NCBI GenBank assembly: GCA_009760885.1
Contig: CM019719.1
Span: 28,143,084 to 28,207,083 of the forward strand
DNA: 64,000 nucleotides
DNA from: Achatina immaculata
Taxonomy: Eukaryota > Mollusca > Gastropoda > Stylommatophora > Achatinidae
Reading direction: 5' to 3'
A program made the position numbers and the translations under genes. Shown here in pieces: positions 1-12,415 of the stretch; position 1 is the stretch's first letter; every line of letters starts with the position of its first letter. The notes beneath the pieces are model-generated. The model was given only the letters and a program-made list of their open reading frames with translations, had not been told where the DNA came from and did no database searches.

Positions 1-556
1 ATACATTATGTCACATTTAGAGAGAAAGAGACACAGGAATACTCACATTTTAACACATATGCAGATTAATGAACACTGGAATACATACATCTATATCTGT
101 CATTTCACAAAGCAAGAAACCAACAAAAAAATTGATATACGTTTAACTACTTCTAAGAAAATACAGGCTCAGAATCGGTTACACTGTTTTTTTTTTTTTG
201 GTCACATAAATGGGCTGATCATTTCAAAATGAACCAGCTTTTCGCCACTTTCAGATAATCATTTTAACAGCAGCTACTACAGTTGTTTTTAAAGAATTCC
301 TCTGTTGGGTGTTGTGTTAGCTTTTTCCATGCCTGAACTTTATCCGTGTCGTAATATCCAGAAACAGGTAACTTTACCTGCTTCCTGCAAACTAAACGTC
401 AGCCCCATACCTGGTTCGTGACTTATTATTAATGCGGAAGCGATCTTTGGGTTGGTTTTAATAAGTCAGGTGGTAACATTTGTTATTTTGCATGTAACCC
501 CGAAGTAACTTCTAGAAAGTTTTTCCTAACACCAGCATGTGTATTTTAAAGCAAGG
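1..556. other. AT-rich stretch without recognised gene
   Basis: No exon, RNA gene or transposon signature was recognised. The short open frames have no family resemblance and no splice context. A poly-T run lies near 187-199. Confidence 0.5.
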
Positions 557-563
557 CAGAGAA

Positions 564-598
<35 letters not shown>

Positions 599-712
599 CA
601 GAGAAGGGGGTGGGGAAGAGAGAGAGGGGAGAGAAGGGGGAGAGAGACAGAGAGAGAGAGGAAGAGAGAGACAGAGAAGGGGGTGGGGGGAGAGAGACAG
701 AGATAGAGAGAG
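557..712. repeat. interrupted GA microsatellite
   Basis: Mostly GAGA dinucleotides with GGG interruptions, followed by a short C run. Frames crossing it encode only Glu/Arg or Ser/Leu runs and are not genes. Confidence 0.95.
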
Positions 713-890
713 ACCCCCCCTCCAGTGAACCTTGTCCCTTGGTCATGCATGCTTGTCCTTGACATATGTTCACTTGATGAGTTTTCGTATGTGAAACTTA
801 TGACTGTAAGTTAACATCCGTAATTTTATATACGTGAAAGTCTGTGTGCACTGAAGTAGTGTAGGCAAAGACACAAAATGAGAGATCGTC

Positions 891-892
<2 letters not shown>

Positions 893-949
<57 letters not shown>
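893..949. repeat. TA dinucleotide microsatellite
   Basis: About 28 uninterrupted TA units, followed by a short GTAG-rich stretch. Confidence 0.97.
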
Positions 950-952
<3 letters not shown>

Positions 953-1782
953 GGTAGGTAAGTAGGTAGGCAAAGGGGTAGATAGACAAGGAGACAGACA
1001 AAGCCATTTTCGCCGGAGTAAACTGGACTTTGGCCTAATGTCCAATTATCAGTTGATTCACTTATAACACCCTTGAAATCTAGTGTGCCCAGCCCTGCAG
1101 ATAGATATTATTCATCTTAGCATGCTAACTTCTTGGTGTAGATGAATCTTCGTCTACTACAGCTCTTGTTTCCTAATGACACTGCATCTTTAGAGAGACC
1201 GTAATAGCCACGTCGTGACGAATATATTAATACACAGTCAAAATGCCACTATAGAGGGAAGGCGACCGTGGCCTGATTATTTCCAGGATTATGTCAGTCG
1301 AACAGACTTCTATAGAGACTCCGCCACTAGATAAAACAAGTAGATCCCACCCCATTGGACAAACTGAAATAGAGCCGCAGCCCGTTTACAAGAGCATCGC
1401 ATGGGGTTTTGATAACGTTAGATCTGCCCTGCCAGTCCCGGTAGCAGTGCCGTCTGTAGTGTACATTCATCTTTGGTGATTTTCATGCTGATGTTTTCCT
1501 GCAAATGTTGGAGTGAACCATGTACATGGACGCAAACAGCAGAAAAAGAGGACCATACCTTTCGATCCTACAGGGCAGCCATCGGAGCATCATGGAAGAA
1601 TAACAGAAACAGCAAGAGCATCTTTTATAGGAAGTGGATAAATATGAAAATTCGCTCTTTCTCCTCGTCAAGAAAAGAAAGTTGTCCTTTGGTCATATTG
1701 ACAAACAAACAAACAAACAAACAAAAATGCCTGAAAAGAACGAGAATGAAGTTAGGTTTTTAGAGATCCAGTAAGGGAAATT
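950..1782. other. no supported gene
   Basis: A 62-residue open frame at 1291-1479 has ordinary composition (it contains KSIAWGFDNV) but no recognisable domain and no convincing splice sites. A short AAAC repeat lies at 1700-1725. Confidence 0.4.
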
Positions 1783-1945
1783 CTTCTTCTTCTTCTTCTT
1801 CTATTTTTTTCTTCTTCTTCGTTCGCTTCTACCACCAAGGCCGCCATGTGATCCTACTGAATTTACTCCTGTGGTCCTCGATAGGTCCCGTGGTCCCCCT
1901 TGTGGTCCCCGAAAGGACCACACTAGATCCCCGAGAGGACTACAA
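1783..1945 (-). repeat. SINE-like repeat S2 with GAA-type tail, copy 1
   Basis: On the plus strand a CTT-rich run is followed by GTTCGCTTCTACCACCAAG and then CCGCCNTGTGATCCTACTGA. The same succession recurs at 33078-33160, so this is a dispersed repeat. The CTT run is the complement of a GAA-rich 3' tail, giving the minus strand as sense. The distal part contains repeated TGGTCC motifs. The copy probably ends near 1945, but the 5' boundary is uncertain. No coding capacity is seen. Confidence 0.7.
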
Positions 1946-2329
1946 GAGGTTCAGAGTATCGCAGGGCTTGAGCCTGTATTCTTAGTGGTCTCAGAAGCGG
2001 GACTGCGTGACACCGTGGTTTTCGTTGCACCAGTTTAGTCCAGCGTTGGACTTTCTCACCGAAAACCTCAGCGTGATTAGGATACCCATACATCCCCGCA
2101 TGGTGAGAGGTGGTTGCCTATCTAGACTGCCCTGGTCCAGTGTCTCCGACTTCAGGATTTTGTGGTCGTGGCCACTCCCCTTCCTAGTTGTGACAAGGAC
2201 GGAGCTAGTCCAGGAGGACGAATCCTCGCCACTAATAAGTTTCAACCCTGGGTTGAACCGGTTTAGGCATATTATCCCAGTATGGGTGTGTTTCGGACGT
2301 GACCGACCTCTAGAGCGGAAGGAAGTAGA

Positions 2330-2480
2330 ACCAAGTAGATGAAGGGAAGGGAGACAACCAGGTAGATGAAGGGAAGGAAGACGACCAAGTAGATGAGGGG
2401 AAGGGAGACAACCAAGTAGCTGAAAGTAAGGGAGACAACTAAGCAAATGAAAGGAAGGGAGACAACCAAGTAGATGAGGG
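2330..2480. repeat. 27-bp minisatellite, about 5.5 copies
   Basis: Unit contains AAGTAGATGAAGGGAAGGGA followed by GACAACC, with scattered substitutions. The period is a multiple of three, which explains the 219-residue minus-strand frame crossing it (2650-1991). That frame is not taken as a gene. Confidence 0.9.
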
Positions 2481-2541
2481 ACCAAGAATATGACTGACAC
2501 TCTAAACACCACTCTCACGAAACTAAGCGTTCTCGCTAGAC

Positions 2542-3027
2542 CAGTGATCCTTAACGAGAACAGGTGGGTACCCCTAAAGAGGAATTTTAAGTGTAAGGTT
2601 TCAGTAATTACACTGTAAAAGAATGCACTTTCTGGATAGTGATATAACATACAGGGGGAGGGGGGATTTGGGGGAAGCCACGCTTGAAAAGGGAAGACTG
2701 GAATTCGGGAATGCCTTTTTTGTGCCTTTACAAGAACTGAGATAAGTTTTCATTCCGTTACTATTTTTCGTTAAATTTTTTCATTGATTTTTTTTATTTT
2801 TATTTTTTGTTATTTCGCTTACATTAGTTTGATGTAATCCATACTTTGTCTCTTCTCTCTAATTCTTCGTCCTGTTTGATTTTGTGTGATAAAGGCTCGC
2901 TCCGAAAGGTTACAAGTTTGTTATCGTTAAATAATAAAGCTGTTCCTACTTTCTTCCTAGCTGATACATTTCGGGAAAGCCAGAGTTGAAAAGGGGGGAT
3001 TGGAACCTGGGAGGTTGAGAAACACTG
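2542..3027. mobile_element. possible hAT-type miniature element
   Basis: The left end reads CAGTGATCCTTAACGA. The right end, read on the other strand, is CAGTGTTTCTCAACCT, resembling the CAGTGGTTCTCAA ends of many non-autonomous hAT elements. The inside is non-coding and holds two direct imperfect segments (about 2668-2708 and 2968-3008, with TTGAAAAGGG). The 8-bp flanks CGCTAGAC and GGCTTAGG agree poorly, so a target duplication is not shown. Confidence 0.45.
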
Positions 3028-4992
3028 GGCTTAGGTAGAAGAGACTTTCTTCTGCAAAGAACATATCACATTATGGTGATGAAATATTTATGAAATTAGA
3101 TTCATAATGGAGAACGTAAAATTCAATAAAATGCAATCGAAACGTTTTCTATCTTCAACATTCCCTCCGCGAGAACAGGATTGTCGAGTCAGCAGAAATA
3201 ATCTCTCCCCCTCCCCTTGTATCATTCTAATATTGTTATCTGTGACTATTGATGTAACTTGTGACACATCGTGGCCCAGAATAGCACTAATGCGATTAGT
3301 TTTCATCATAAACATTGATTTTTGTTTCCTTTATTTTGGTTCTTGCAAATCGGATATGTCAGCACTTTGATGAGGTTCATAGAAAAACTGGCGGGAAGAT
3401 CTACATATTTGTTTGTCTGAAGCCAGCATCTCATGTTATGAGATCGATGACTAGTACAATGTACAGTCCTTGTCTTTGTATTATTACATCAACCTGACTC
3501 TTCTTAAATAAATTTCCCCCCTTGATTTCACTTCGCCTCGGTTCAGTATTACGTTCTCGGTATAATGGCGAACGAGATACTCTCACAGTCGCTTCACCAC
3601 CTGTGGCAGTGAATATCTCACAGAATGTTCATCGATGGTTCTTCACATAAGTCCTTAGTGATGAATCACACAGTGAGGACGCCATTTTAGGAACTACAAC
3701 AGTGCAAATTCGAAACTAGTCAGCGTCGCTGTCGGCACAAGCACCATAGCTAAGGCGTCCAAGCCGAACCGAGACACACAAAGACCATCACAGTTCGCCA
3801 TTGGCCGGATAGACATAACTAAGAAGCATCAGTGCTGCCTATGCCAAGTACGCAGCTCACACTGGTGGCATAGCACTAAGCTCAGTAGCTCGGTTCACAG
3901 ACCCGACCTCCATCTTGAAAGCAATGACGACCTACTGGTCACTGGTCATTTGACACGTTTGTGCGTTTCTGTTCGCACCACACTCATTCAAACAGCGAAG
4001 AGCTACAACGTAAACACTTTCAACCGGCAATGCAGAAATACAGCTCCATATCAAATATCACAACAATCGCCGTTTGTGAGAGCGAGAAACGCTCAAATCC
4101 TACCTACGACCTTTGCTGAGCGGGAAGTACTGCTCGGTTCACTTCGAGGCAAATTTAACCAAAATACACATCCCACTCTTACCCCCATTTTACTCCCTGC
4201 TTTCCCAAGTTAGTAATGAAATCAGACTTAAACTTAGGCTGAACAATTTTATATTTATAGTCATCACATCATCAGCTTAAGTATAACTTCATTTCCCCAT
4301 GCGACAGCCTTACAGCATCTATACTTTGGCGCGCGCCTAACTTTGCACGGAGATATTCTTAATTTTCGTATAAACTTTCTGACACAAGAGCCCGGTCTAT
4401 TTTTTTTAACTGCTTGAAGCGCCCCGAATCCAGTTTTTAACCCACTCCTTCCGCTTTAACGGGCCAACTCCAACACAGTTAATAAATGGATGGCTCCTGC
4501 GAGAACCCATAAACAATAATCGGGTCCCAGTTGTTGGGACATCAACGTCTGTAAGAAATTATGCCAAATTGCTTTCTTCCCACTTGCTTGGCCATATTCC
4601 CCGTCGTCTGAAGTGGACATTTACGAGAGAAAGAGCAATTTTTCTCCAGACTAGAAGCTGATCAGTCGAAGCGCTAGATAGTTTAATGCCAGCCATCACC
4701 ATCAGAGCAACCAACGCCAGAATGTCATATCCCCAGTAAATTCCATACAGCAGCACAACCGGCGGCTGTGTCAGGGCTTGGAGATTTGGGTGGGATTTAT
4801 AACGACTGTCAGACTTTAATTTAACTTATCGTTGCTGTTTTTTTTTCAGTTTTTGTTCTCCTTTTCTTTGCTGATGTTTTGTGGTTTCTTTTTTTTTCCC
4901 AGCGTCATTTTTTTCCCCCAGTTTGGAAACCTCTCACGTTGTGTTAGTACTAAACATGGAAAGTCGGGACAGTCATACTGCGATGTAGAATG
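3028..4992. other. no supported gene
   Basis: Unremarkable mixed sequence. Open frames (longest 87 residues at 3107-3370 and 3950-4213) show no domain, and no array or terminal repeat was seen. Confidence 0.4.
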
Positions 4993-6280
4993 CAAGGTCT
5001 GACAATTAAATAATGAGACTAATTACATTAAAAAAATAAATAAACAACAGTTGTATTTTATTCAAAATAAGCCTCGTGTGCGTTGATACAGCGAGTGGCA
5101 CGATCTAACAAACACTAGAACGACCTCTGCAGTTCTTCTGTTGGTATGGCCCTTAAACTCGATGTTACGGCCCTTTGGATGTCATCAGTATGGCTAAAGA
5201 AGCGTCCTTTCAATGGTAACTGTAATTTTGGAAATAGAAAATAAAATCTGGAGAAAAGGGTGGATGGTTGAGAACACACACTTGTTTTTGGACCAAAAAT
5301 TCCTGTACAACTACCGCCCGGTGAGCCGGTGCATTATCATGAAGAAGAAGAAAACTGCCAGGTGTTGAATACTCGGGTCAGATTAGGAGAATACTTTTCT
5401 ATAGGCGTTTCAAAATACTTCAGTAAACTTTGGCAGTGACAATCTGTCCCTCTGGAATAAATTCTTTGTGAATAACTCCTTTCCTGTCGTTGAAGCACAC
5501 CAACATTGTCTTCACTTTCGACTTCTGAAGAGGAACCTTTTTGCCTTTTGGTGATAATGATGACTTCCACTGAGCACTTTGGCGTTTAGTTGTGGGATCA
5601 TAGCAGAAAATGCATGTTTCATCCTCTGCAACAATCAAATTGTAAGAAATGTTTATTTCTGCGACACGTTTTGATGATTTCTTTTGCGTACTCAACACGT
5701 TGATGTTTTTTGGTCATCAGACAACGAATGTGGTACAAACCGGCAAGTAACTTTTTTCTTGCCCAAATCTTCCACTAAAATTTTACGAATGGTCTCTCTG
5801 TTAACACCAAATTCATCTGCCATCATCCTCACAGTCAAACAATGATCTTACTGTATCTGTTCTCTGACTTTTGCAAAGAGTTCCTCATTACGAACAGACA
5901 TCGGGCGTCCATGTCTAGTTGCATTTGTAATCGTTTTCACACCACTTTTGAATCGTGAATACCACCTGAATATCTGCGCACGAGATAAACAATTATCCTC
6001 ATAAACTTGTCGCCTCAATTCAGCTGTCTCAGTGGCACTTTTTCTGAGTTTTAAACAGAATTTAATGTTAGCTTTTTGCTCAGTGTTGATTACGTTAAAA
6101 TCCACATCTGACTAAGTGAACAAAATGGCGGCTTGTTTGTCGTCTGCTTATAGGCGGCGTTGAAAAGTTGCCAGATATTAGATGAAGGTTGCCTCTTTGG
6201 ATTCCATTCTTTGCTTCATAGATGGCATTTTTGTCTTGGCCATAATAAAATCACTCTGATTACTTAATTGTCGGACTTTG
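4993..6280 (-). mobile_element. mariner-family DNA transposon, complete but decayed
   Basis: The element is 1288 bp, the usual mariner length. Terminal inverted repeats of about 33 bp are visible: the left end starts CAAGGTCTGACAATTAAATA and the right end, read on the minus strand, CAAAGTCCGACAATTAAGTA. The right side is followed by TA, the mariner target dinucleotide. The left flank is TG, likely a mutated TA. The interior holds a broken transposase on the minus strand. The element cannot make active enzyme but might still be a substrate if a related transposase exists elsewhere. Confidence 0.92.
5210..6105 (-). pseudogene. mariner transposase pseudogene
   Basis: An active copy would bind the terminal repeats and cut and paste the element at TA sites. 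The N-terminal 85 residues (6105-5848) form the HTH region, with LSRAQIFRWYSRFKSG and GRPMSVRNEELF. After a frameshift the catalytic core follows (5698-5420), with the first Asp in VAEDETCIFCYDP, then VIHKEFIPEGQ. Three in-frame stops (TGA, TAG, TGA) lie between 5422 and 5370. The same frame then gives HDNAPAH (second Asp, near 5341) and HPPFSPD. The segment that normally follows SPD and carries the third Asp (xAPxDFF) looks shortened, so that residue may be lost. The total length fits a roughly 340-residue transposase. The frameshift plus stops make it non-functional. Confidence 0.9.
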
Positions 6281-6339
6281 TATGGTCACGCGTGATATTT
6301 CGCTTCAATCTCTGTACATGACTCTACACTCTCCAGACA

Positions 6340-7035
6340 TCAGATGCATTGTCTCATCATACAGTCTCAGAACATAATGCTTCAGCACACAGTCTTAGCA
6401 TAGTGTCTCACCACACTGGTCTGAACATAATGTCTCCATATACAGTTTCTGAATACATTGGTTTAACAACTGTATCATCATAATGTCTTAACATAATGCT
6501 TCAACACACAATATCATCATAATTTCTCAACACACAGTAACATAAAACGTCTCACATAATGTCTCAACACAGTGTATCATATAATATCTCAACACACAGT
6601 ATCATATTATGTCTTAACAAACAGTGTCACATTATGTCTTAGAAAACAGTATCATATTATATCTTCATATTATGTCTTAACAAACAGTATCATATTATAT
6701 CTTAACAAACAGTATTATATTATGTCTCAACACAAGTATCATATAATATCTTAACACACTGTATCATCATAATGTCTCAACACACACCATCAGCATAATG
6801 TCTGAACACACAGTGACATAATATGTCTCAACACACAGTGTCATCGTGTCTCAGCATAATGTCTCAACAGACATTGTCATAATATGTCTCAACACACAGT
6901 GTCAGTGTAATGACTCAACACACAGTGTCATTGTGTCTCAACACACAGTGTCATTGTGTGTAAACGTAATATCTCAACACACAATGTCATCATAATGTCT
7001 CAACACACGGTATCATCATAATGTCTCAACACCAA
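6340..7035. repeat. degenerate minisatellite of about 26 bp
   Basis: Irregular repeats of CATAATGTCTCAACACACAG-like units with AGTATCATA spacers. Units vary in length, and identity is low at the left edge. Confidence 0.85.
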
Positions 7036-7042
7036 GTGTCAT

Positions 7043-7316
7043 CATAATGCCTCACCATAGCATCTCAGCATATTCTCAGAACATAATATTTCAAATAATA
7101 TCACATCATATCTCAACATATAGCCTCAACATGAATAGTCTCAACAATTTATATTCCAACACACAAACACCTCTGATCTAGTCATAAAACAAAACATTTA
7201 ACTTATTTGTGTACAAATAATCTAAATATAGTCCTCGCTTTCCGACCGGGTTTCGTTATGAATGGCCCCGTGGGAAAGCGAAATGAACTCACTGAAGCGA
7301 GTATACAGTACTTATC

Positions 7317-7361
<45 letters not shown>

Positions 7362-7431
7362 GATATGATGTGATAATATTTGAAATATTATGTTCTGAGA
7401 ATATACTGAGACGCTATGGTGAGGCATTATG
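7043..7431. repeat. 71-bp inverted repeat (fold-back) around a 247-bp spacer
   Basis: The left arm 7043-7113 starts CATAATGCCTCACCATAGCA. The right arm 7361-7431 is its reverse complement with only three mismatches by eye, about 96% identity. The arms contain the motif of the adjoining minisatellite, so the array edge appears to have been copied in inverted orientation. The spacer holds a TA run just inside the right arm and no recognised gene. Confidence 0.93.
7319..7360. repeat. TA microsatellite inside the fold-back spacer
   Basis: About 19 TA units ending where the right inverted arm starts. Confidence 0.95.
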
Positions 7432-9964
7432 AAGTGTTACTACTTCACTGAACAGGTGGCCAGAAAAACGAATCGTCATAAACCGGGAGTTCCGAAATCG
7501 GGGACTATATATTTTACGAATATTGAATACTACGAACATGGAGGTTGTATCCTGAACACACAGGCAAGCAAGTGGCTGTTGCACAAACAACAGCTGTATA
7601 TTTGAAAAACGTATTATTTCTTCTGCGTTGCGTACAGATACAATCTTCAAGCTCTCAGGTCTTATTGCTCAGCGGTTCTCAAGTTATATTTGACAGTCAG
7701 ACCATACCTTACAGACAGAAACCAAAGATCTTGGCAGTGTTTTAAACACGGACATGGGATGCCAAAAGGAGTACGAAACACTGAAAATTGAAAGTTATCC
7801 AATATCCTTGATCCCCAAAACTGTTTTACACCAACGTCTGAGAAAAACTGCCCTCGGGGGATTTGTGAGTACTCTCTGCTTCATAGAAGTAATCCCCTGT
7901 GTTTCTTATCACAGACAGGATTATTGTTGCTATTTTGTTGATTTGTTAGAAACCCTCTCTACTCTGTTCCACAGAAATGACTATTCTAGTGAAGATAATG
8001 ACAGCCCAGGTTCTTTGTGCAGTGTGGTAATAGACACCAGATCACTAGAATCTTCCCATCTTAATGGACTGGAAATTTTTTTTTTTTATTAACTGGAATA
8101 GGTTGTGGCAAGTTATAAACAAGCAAAAGCTACGTACAGTGATTGATTGCAAATTTAATTAAGATTGGGTGCGTGCAACGTACAGAAAATATGGAAGAGA
8201 AGAAAAAAAATGGTCGGTAGAAATAAATTTAGTTTATGACTGTAATAGTAAAAAATTTTTTTTAAAACCTGAAGTTATATGACATGTGAACAGTTTAAAT
8301 ATGAACATTTTTACAGCACAGACAAAAAACGACACGCAGTAAGTGTGGCTGGCTAAGATGGCTGGCTCTGTAAGAAAAGAACCAAAAAAAAAACCCCTTA
8401 CTTTTTTAACTTGACGTTGAAACCGCGAGCTTTGACCCCATACAGGTCTGGAGTTTGGCCAATTCTCAGCTTCTTGAGGATCTGTGTTAGATCTTTAAAG
8501 TATTTCACCACAGTATGATCTAATCCTCTGCTAGTTGCGTGTTACAGATTTAAACTGGGATCTTTGTCCTATCTCCCACCACAAGTTTCGGAGTCCACGT
8601 CACTTTATAATTTTTTTTTAACTATAAAATCTCCTGGGCCATACTGTGTGGTTCGTACGGTTTTTTTTTTTGTTTGTTTCATCAACAGCCAGGGCTTCCA
8701 CGAGAACTTTGTAAAGCAGGGTAATACTGTTTCCCAACATCCACTGCTCCTGATTAACCATTCTGTTTTCATCCACTACACTTCCGACGATGAAGCCCTT
8801 CCGGGCCATCCCTTGAAATAAGCCAGCCCCCCCCCCCCCCGGGGCCTCGAGTAATGTAGCATGTGAACCCAGTGGCCCAGTCGTTGGTGACGATGTTTGG
8901 AGAAGAAATGAGCAAACAGAAATAACACTACAGCTGCTGCCACATGCAGAGAACGAGGTGAGCCGTATCGTTTTGCCAGGTCAATCAATAATTAAATCGT
9001 GCTCTGTTCCAGGCTGTCTTACCAGGACTCGCTGTCCTACTCCAGCTCGGTCAACAGTGTGTGCTGTCCTAGTCTACAAACATGTCCTAAAGTCGTTGTG
9101 TCCTCACAGTGTTGACTGCAGGTTTGGAAGAAGCAACTTTTTTTGCGCGGAGACAAAGGGTATCCCAGACGTGGAATCTCCTCGATATAAAGTGATGACC
9201 CACCTCTTATTACTTACGGTCGCTGAGATCATTTCTCTATCGTTGTCTTTACCAAGATGCTCTGTGTATTTGTATATATATCTGTATACAAAAAGAGTCT
9301 TATCTTCGTACAGGTCAGTGACTTTCAAAGTAGGTGGTACACACACCCCTCCCAATAGAATAGGGAGAAATCTCGAAAGGAAATAATCAACCCCCCCCCC
9401 CCCCACCACCACCACCACCAACCCAAAAAAGCAACAAAAAATAATGTAACCGGAAGTAGTCATGGGAAATTGAGTAGTAATCTGGGATGTCACCATAGGA
9501 AAATATCTTGACGCTAAAACACGCGGCAGCTAGTAACAAGATATTAAGAATTTAACGGAATGCAGGATTCTTGAAAAGGAGGGCTGAAAATGATTTTTAA
9601 AATGTATTCGGGAACTGAAAATGATTCCAAGAAGTTAGAAGACCTAAAGGTGGGCTGAGAGAGATTCAAAAAAGATTCCGAGAAGCTGAAAGACCTGTTC
9701 AGAGGCGGGGTGTAGCAGGAGCTTGAGAGTGGGTTTAAAGAAAAACTTAGAAGCAGAGACATGAAAATCCTCCTCGCCATTATCGGATTCATTTAATCAT
9801 GATAACCTAATACGCGTCGTCGTAAGTCATCAGTTTCATAAAAGTTATCTGAACATGTTCACACCAGCGTAAAAGAGGAGAGCAATTTTTAAAAAAGGGT
9901 AGGGAGGGGGGAGTGGCAGGGTACATCAGAACTAAGTGAGTGAAAAAAAAAAGGTTTTGAAAGA
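7432..9964. other. no supported gene; simple tracts
   Basis: Open frames at 7754-8092 (112 residues) and 8958-9386 (142 residues) have no recognisable domain. A C run lies near 8827-8840, and a C run then CCA repeats at 9390-9420. A splice-acceptor-like TGTTCCAG at 9005-9012 precedes a stretch readable as YQDSLSYSSSVNS, but nothing else supports an exon. Confidence 0.4.
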
Positions 9965-12415
9965 CGCTAGGAATATGGTCTGGAAGGTGCTAGAAGTGTG
10001 AGCTAGGAGGCGCCAAGAGTTTGACCTGGGAGGGGCTAAGAGTGTGGCCAAGAGTGTGACCTGGGAGACGCTAAGAGTGTGATCTGGGAGACGCTAAGAG
10101 TGTGATCTGGGAGACGCTAAGAGTGAGGCCTGGGAGACGCTAAGAGTGTGATCTGGGAGACGTTAAGAGTGTGATCTGGGAGACGCTAAGAGTGTGATCT
10201 GGGAGACGCTAAGAGTGTGATCTGGGAGACGCTAAGAGTGTGATCTGGGAGACGCTAAGAGTGTGATCTGGGAGACGCTAAGAGTGTGGCCTGGGAGCCG
10301 CTAAGAGTGTAGCCTGGGAGACGCTAAGAGTATGGCCTGGGAGATGCTAAGAGTGTGGCCTGGGAGACGCTAAGAGTGTGGCCTGTGAGACGCTAAGAGT
10401 GTGGCCTGGGAGATGCTAAGAGTGTGGCCTGGGAGACGCTAAGAGTGTGGCCTGGGAGACGTTAAGAGTGTGGCCTAGGAGATGCTAAGAGTTTGGCCTG
10501 GGAGACGCTAAGAGTGTGGCCTGGGAGACGCTAAGAGTGTGGCCTGGGAGACGCTAAGAGTGTGGCCTGGGAGACGCTAAGAGTGTGATCTGGGAGACGC
10601 TAAGAGTGTGGCCTGGGAGACGTTAAGAGTGTGGCCTGGGAGACGTTAAGAGTGTGGCCTGGGAGATGCTAAGAGTTTGGCCTGGGAGACGCTAAGAGTG
10701 TGGCCTGGGAGACGCTAAGAGTGTGGCCTGGGAGACGCTAAGACTGTGGCCTGGGAGACGCTAAGAGTGTGGCCTGGGAGACGCTAAGAGTGTGGCCTGG
10801 TAGACGCTAAGAGTGTGGCCTGGTAGACGCTAAGAGTGTGGCCTGGTAAACGCTAAGAGTGTGGCTTTGTAGACGCTAAGAGTGTGGCCTGGTAGGCGCT
10901 AAGACTGTGGCCTGGGAGACGCTAAGAGTGTGGCCTTGTAGACGCTGAGTGTGGCCTGGGAGACGCTAAGAGTGTGGCCTAGGAGACGCTAAGAGTGTGG
11001 CCTGGGAGATGCTAAGAGTGTGGTCTAGGAGACGCTAAGAGTGTGGCCTGGGAGGCGCTAAGAGTGTGATCTGGGAGACGCTAAAAGTGTGGCCTGGGAG
11101 ACGCCAAGAGTTTGACCTGGGAGGGGCTAAGAGTGTGGCCAAGAGTGTGATCTGGGAGACGCTAAGAGTGTGATCTGGGAGACGCTAGGAGTGTGGCCTG
11201 GGAGGTGCTAAGAGTGTGGCCTGGGAGACGCTAAGAGTGTGGCCTGGGAGATGCTAAGAGTGTGGCCTGGGAGGCGCTAAGAGTGTGGCCTGGGAGATGC
11301 TAAGAGTGTGGCCTGGGAGATGCTAAGAGTGTGGCCTGGGAGATGCTAAGAGTGTGATCTGGGAGATGCTAAGAGTGTGGCCTGGGAGATGCTAAGAGTG
11401 TGGCCTGGGAGGCGCTAAGAGTGTGGCCTGGGAGATGCTAAGAGTGTAGCCTGGGAGATGCTAAGAGTGTGGTCTAGGAGACGCTAAGAGTGTGGCCTGG
11501 GAGGCGCTAAGAGTGTGATCTGGGAGACGCTAAAAGTGTGGCCTGGGAGACGCCAAGAGTTTGACCTGGGAGGGGCTAAGAGTGTGGCCAAGAGTGTGAT
11601 CTGGGAGACGCTAAGAGTGTGATCTGGGAGACGCTAGGAGTGTGGCCTGGGAGGCGCTAAGAGTGTGGCCTGGGAGACGCTAAGAGTGTGGCCTGGGAGA
11701 TGCTAAGAGTGTGGCCTGGGAGGCGCTAAGAGTGTGGCCTGGGAGATGCTAAGAGTGTGGCCTGGGAGATGCTAAGAGTGTGGCCTGGGAGATGCTAAGA
11801 GTGTGATCTGGGAGATGCTAAGAGTGTGGCCTGGGAGATGCTAAGAGTGTGGCCTGGGAGGCGCTAAGAGTGTGGCCTGGGAGATGCTAAGAGTGTAGCC
11901 TGGGAGATGCTAAGAGTGTGGTCTAGGAGACGCTAAGAGTGTGGCCTGGGAGGCGCTAAGAGTGTGATCTGGGAGACGCTAAAAGTGTGGCCTGGGAGAC
12001 GCCAAGAGTTTGACCTGGGAGGGGCTAAGAGTGTGGCCAAGAGTGTGATCTGGGAGACGCTAAGAGTGTGATCTGGGAGACGCTAGGAGTGTGGCCTGGG
12101 AGGCGCTAAGAGTGTGGCCTGGGAGACGCTAAGAGTGTGGCCTGGGAGATGCTAAGAGTGTGGCCTGGGAGGCGCTAAGAGTGTGGCCTGGGAGATGCTA
12201 AGAGTGTGGCCTGGGAGATGCTAAGAGTGTGGCCTGGGAGATGCTAAGAGTGTGATCTGGGAGATGCTAAGAGTGTGGCCTGGGAGATGCTAAGAGTGTG
12301 GCCTGGGAGGCGCTAAGAGTGTGGCCTGGGAGATGCTAAGAGTGTAGCCTGGGAGATGCTAAGAGTGTGGCCTGGGAGGCGCTAAGAGTGTGGCCTGGTA
12401 GACGCTAGGAATATG
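9965..12415. repeat. giant 23-bp minisatellite, about 105 copies
   Basis: The core unit is GCTAAGAGTGTGGCCTGGGA plus GAC. Common variants carry ATC for GGC, GATGC for GACGC and TAGAC for GAGAC. The first and last units share GCTAGGAATATGG, so the array has diverged edges and a homogeneous centre. It is non-coding: the period is not a multiple of three, and stops recur. Confidence 0.98.
11103..12400. repeat. 449-bp higher-order repeat within the 23-bp array
   Basis: The landmark GCCAAGAGTTTGACCTGGGA starts at 11103, 11552 and 12001, exactly 449 bp apart. The order of unit variants between landmarks is the same in each copy, with few substitutions (for example GGTGC against GGCGC). A diverged landmark also occurs at 10012. 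Confidence 0.93.

Noticed and set aside
2542..3027. 8-bp target-site duplication around the possible hAT element
   Set aside because: Flanks CGCTAGAC and GGCTTAGG agree at only three positions, so no duplication is claimed.
8958..9386. 142-residue frame and an acceptor-like site at 9005-9012
   Set aside because: The most exon-like reading (YQDSLSYSSS) lies in another frame and meets a stop soon. No donor was found.
9965..12415. Regular array that might suggest CRISPR
   Set aside because: Adjacent identical units without unique spacers, in a eukaryotic setting. It is a minisatellite.
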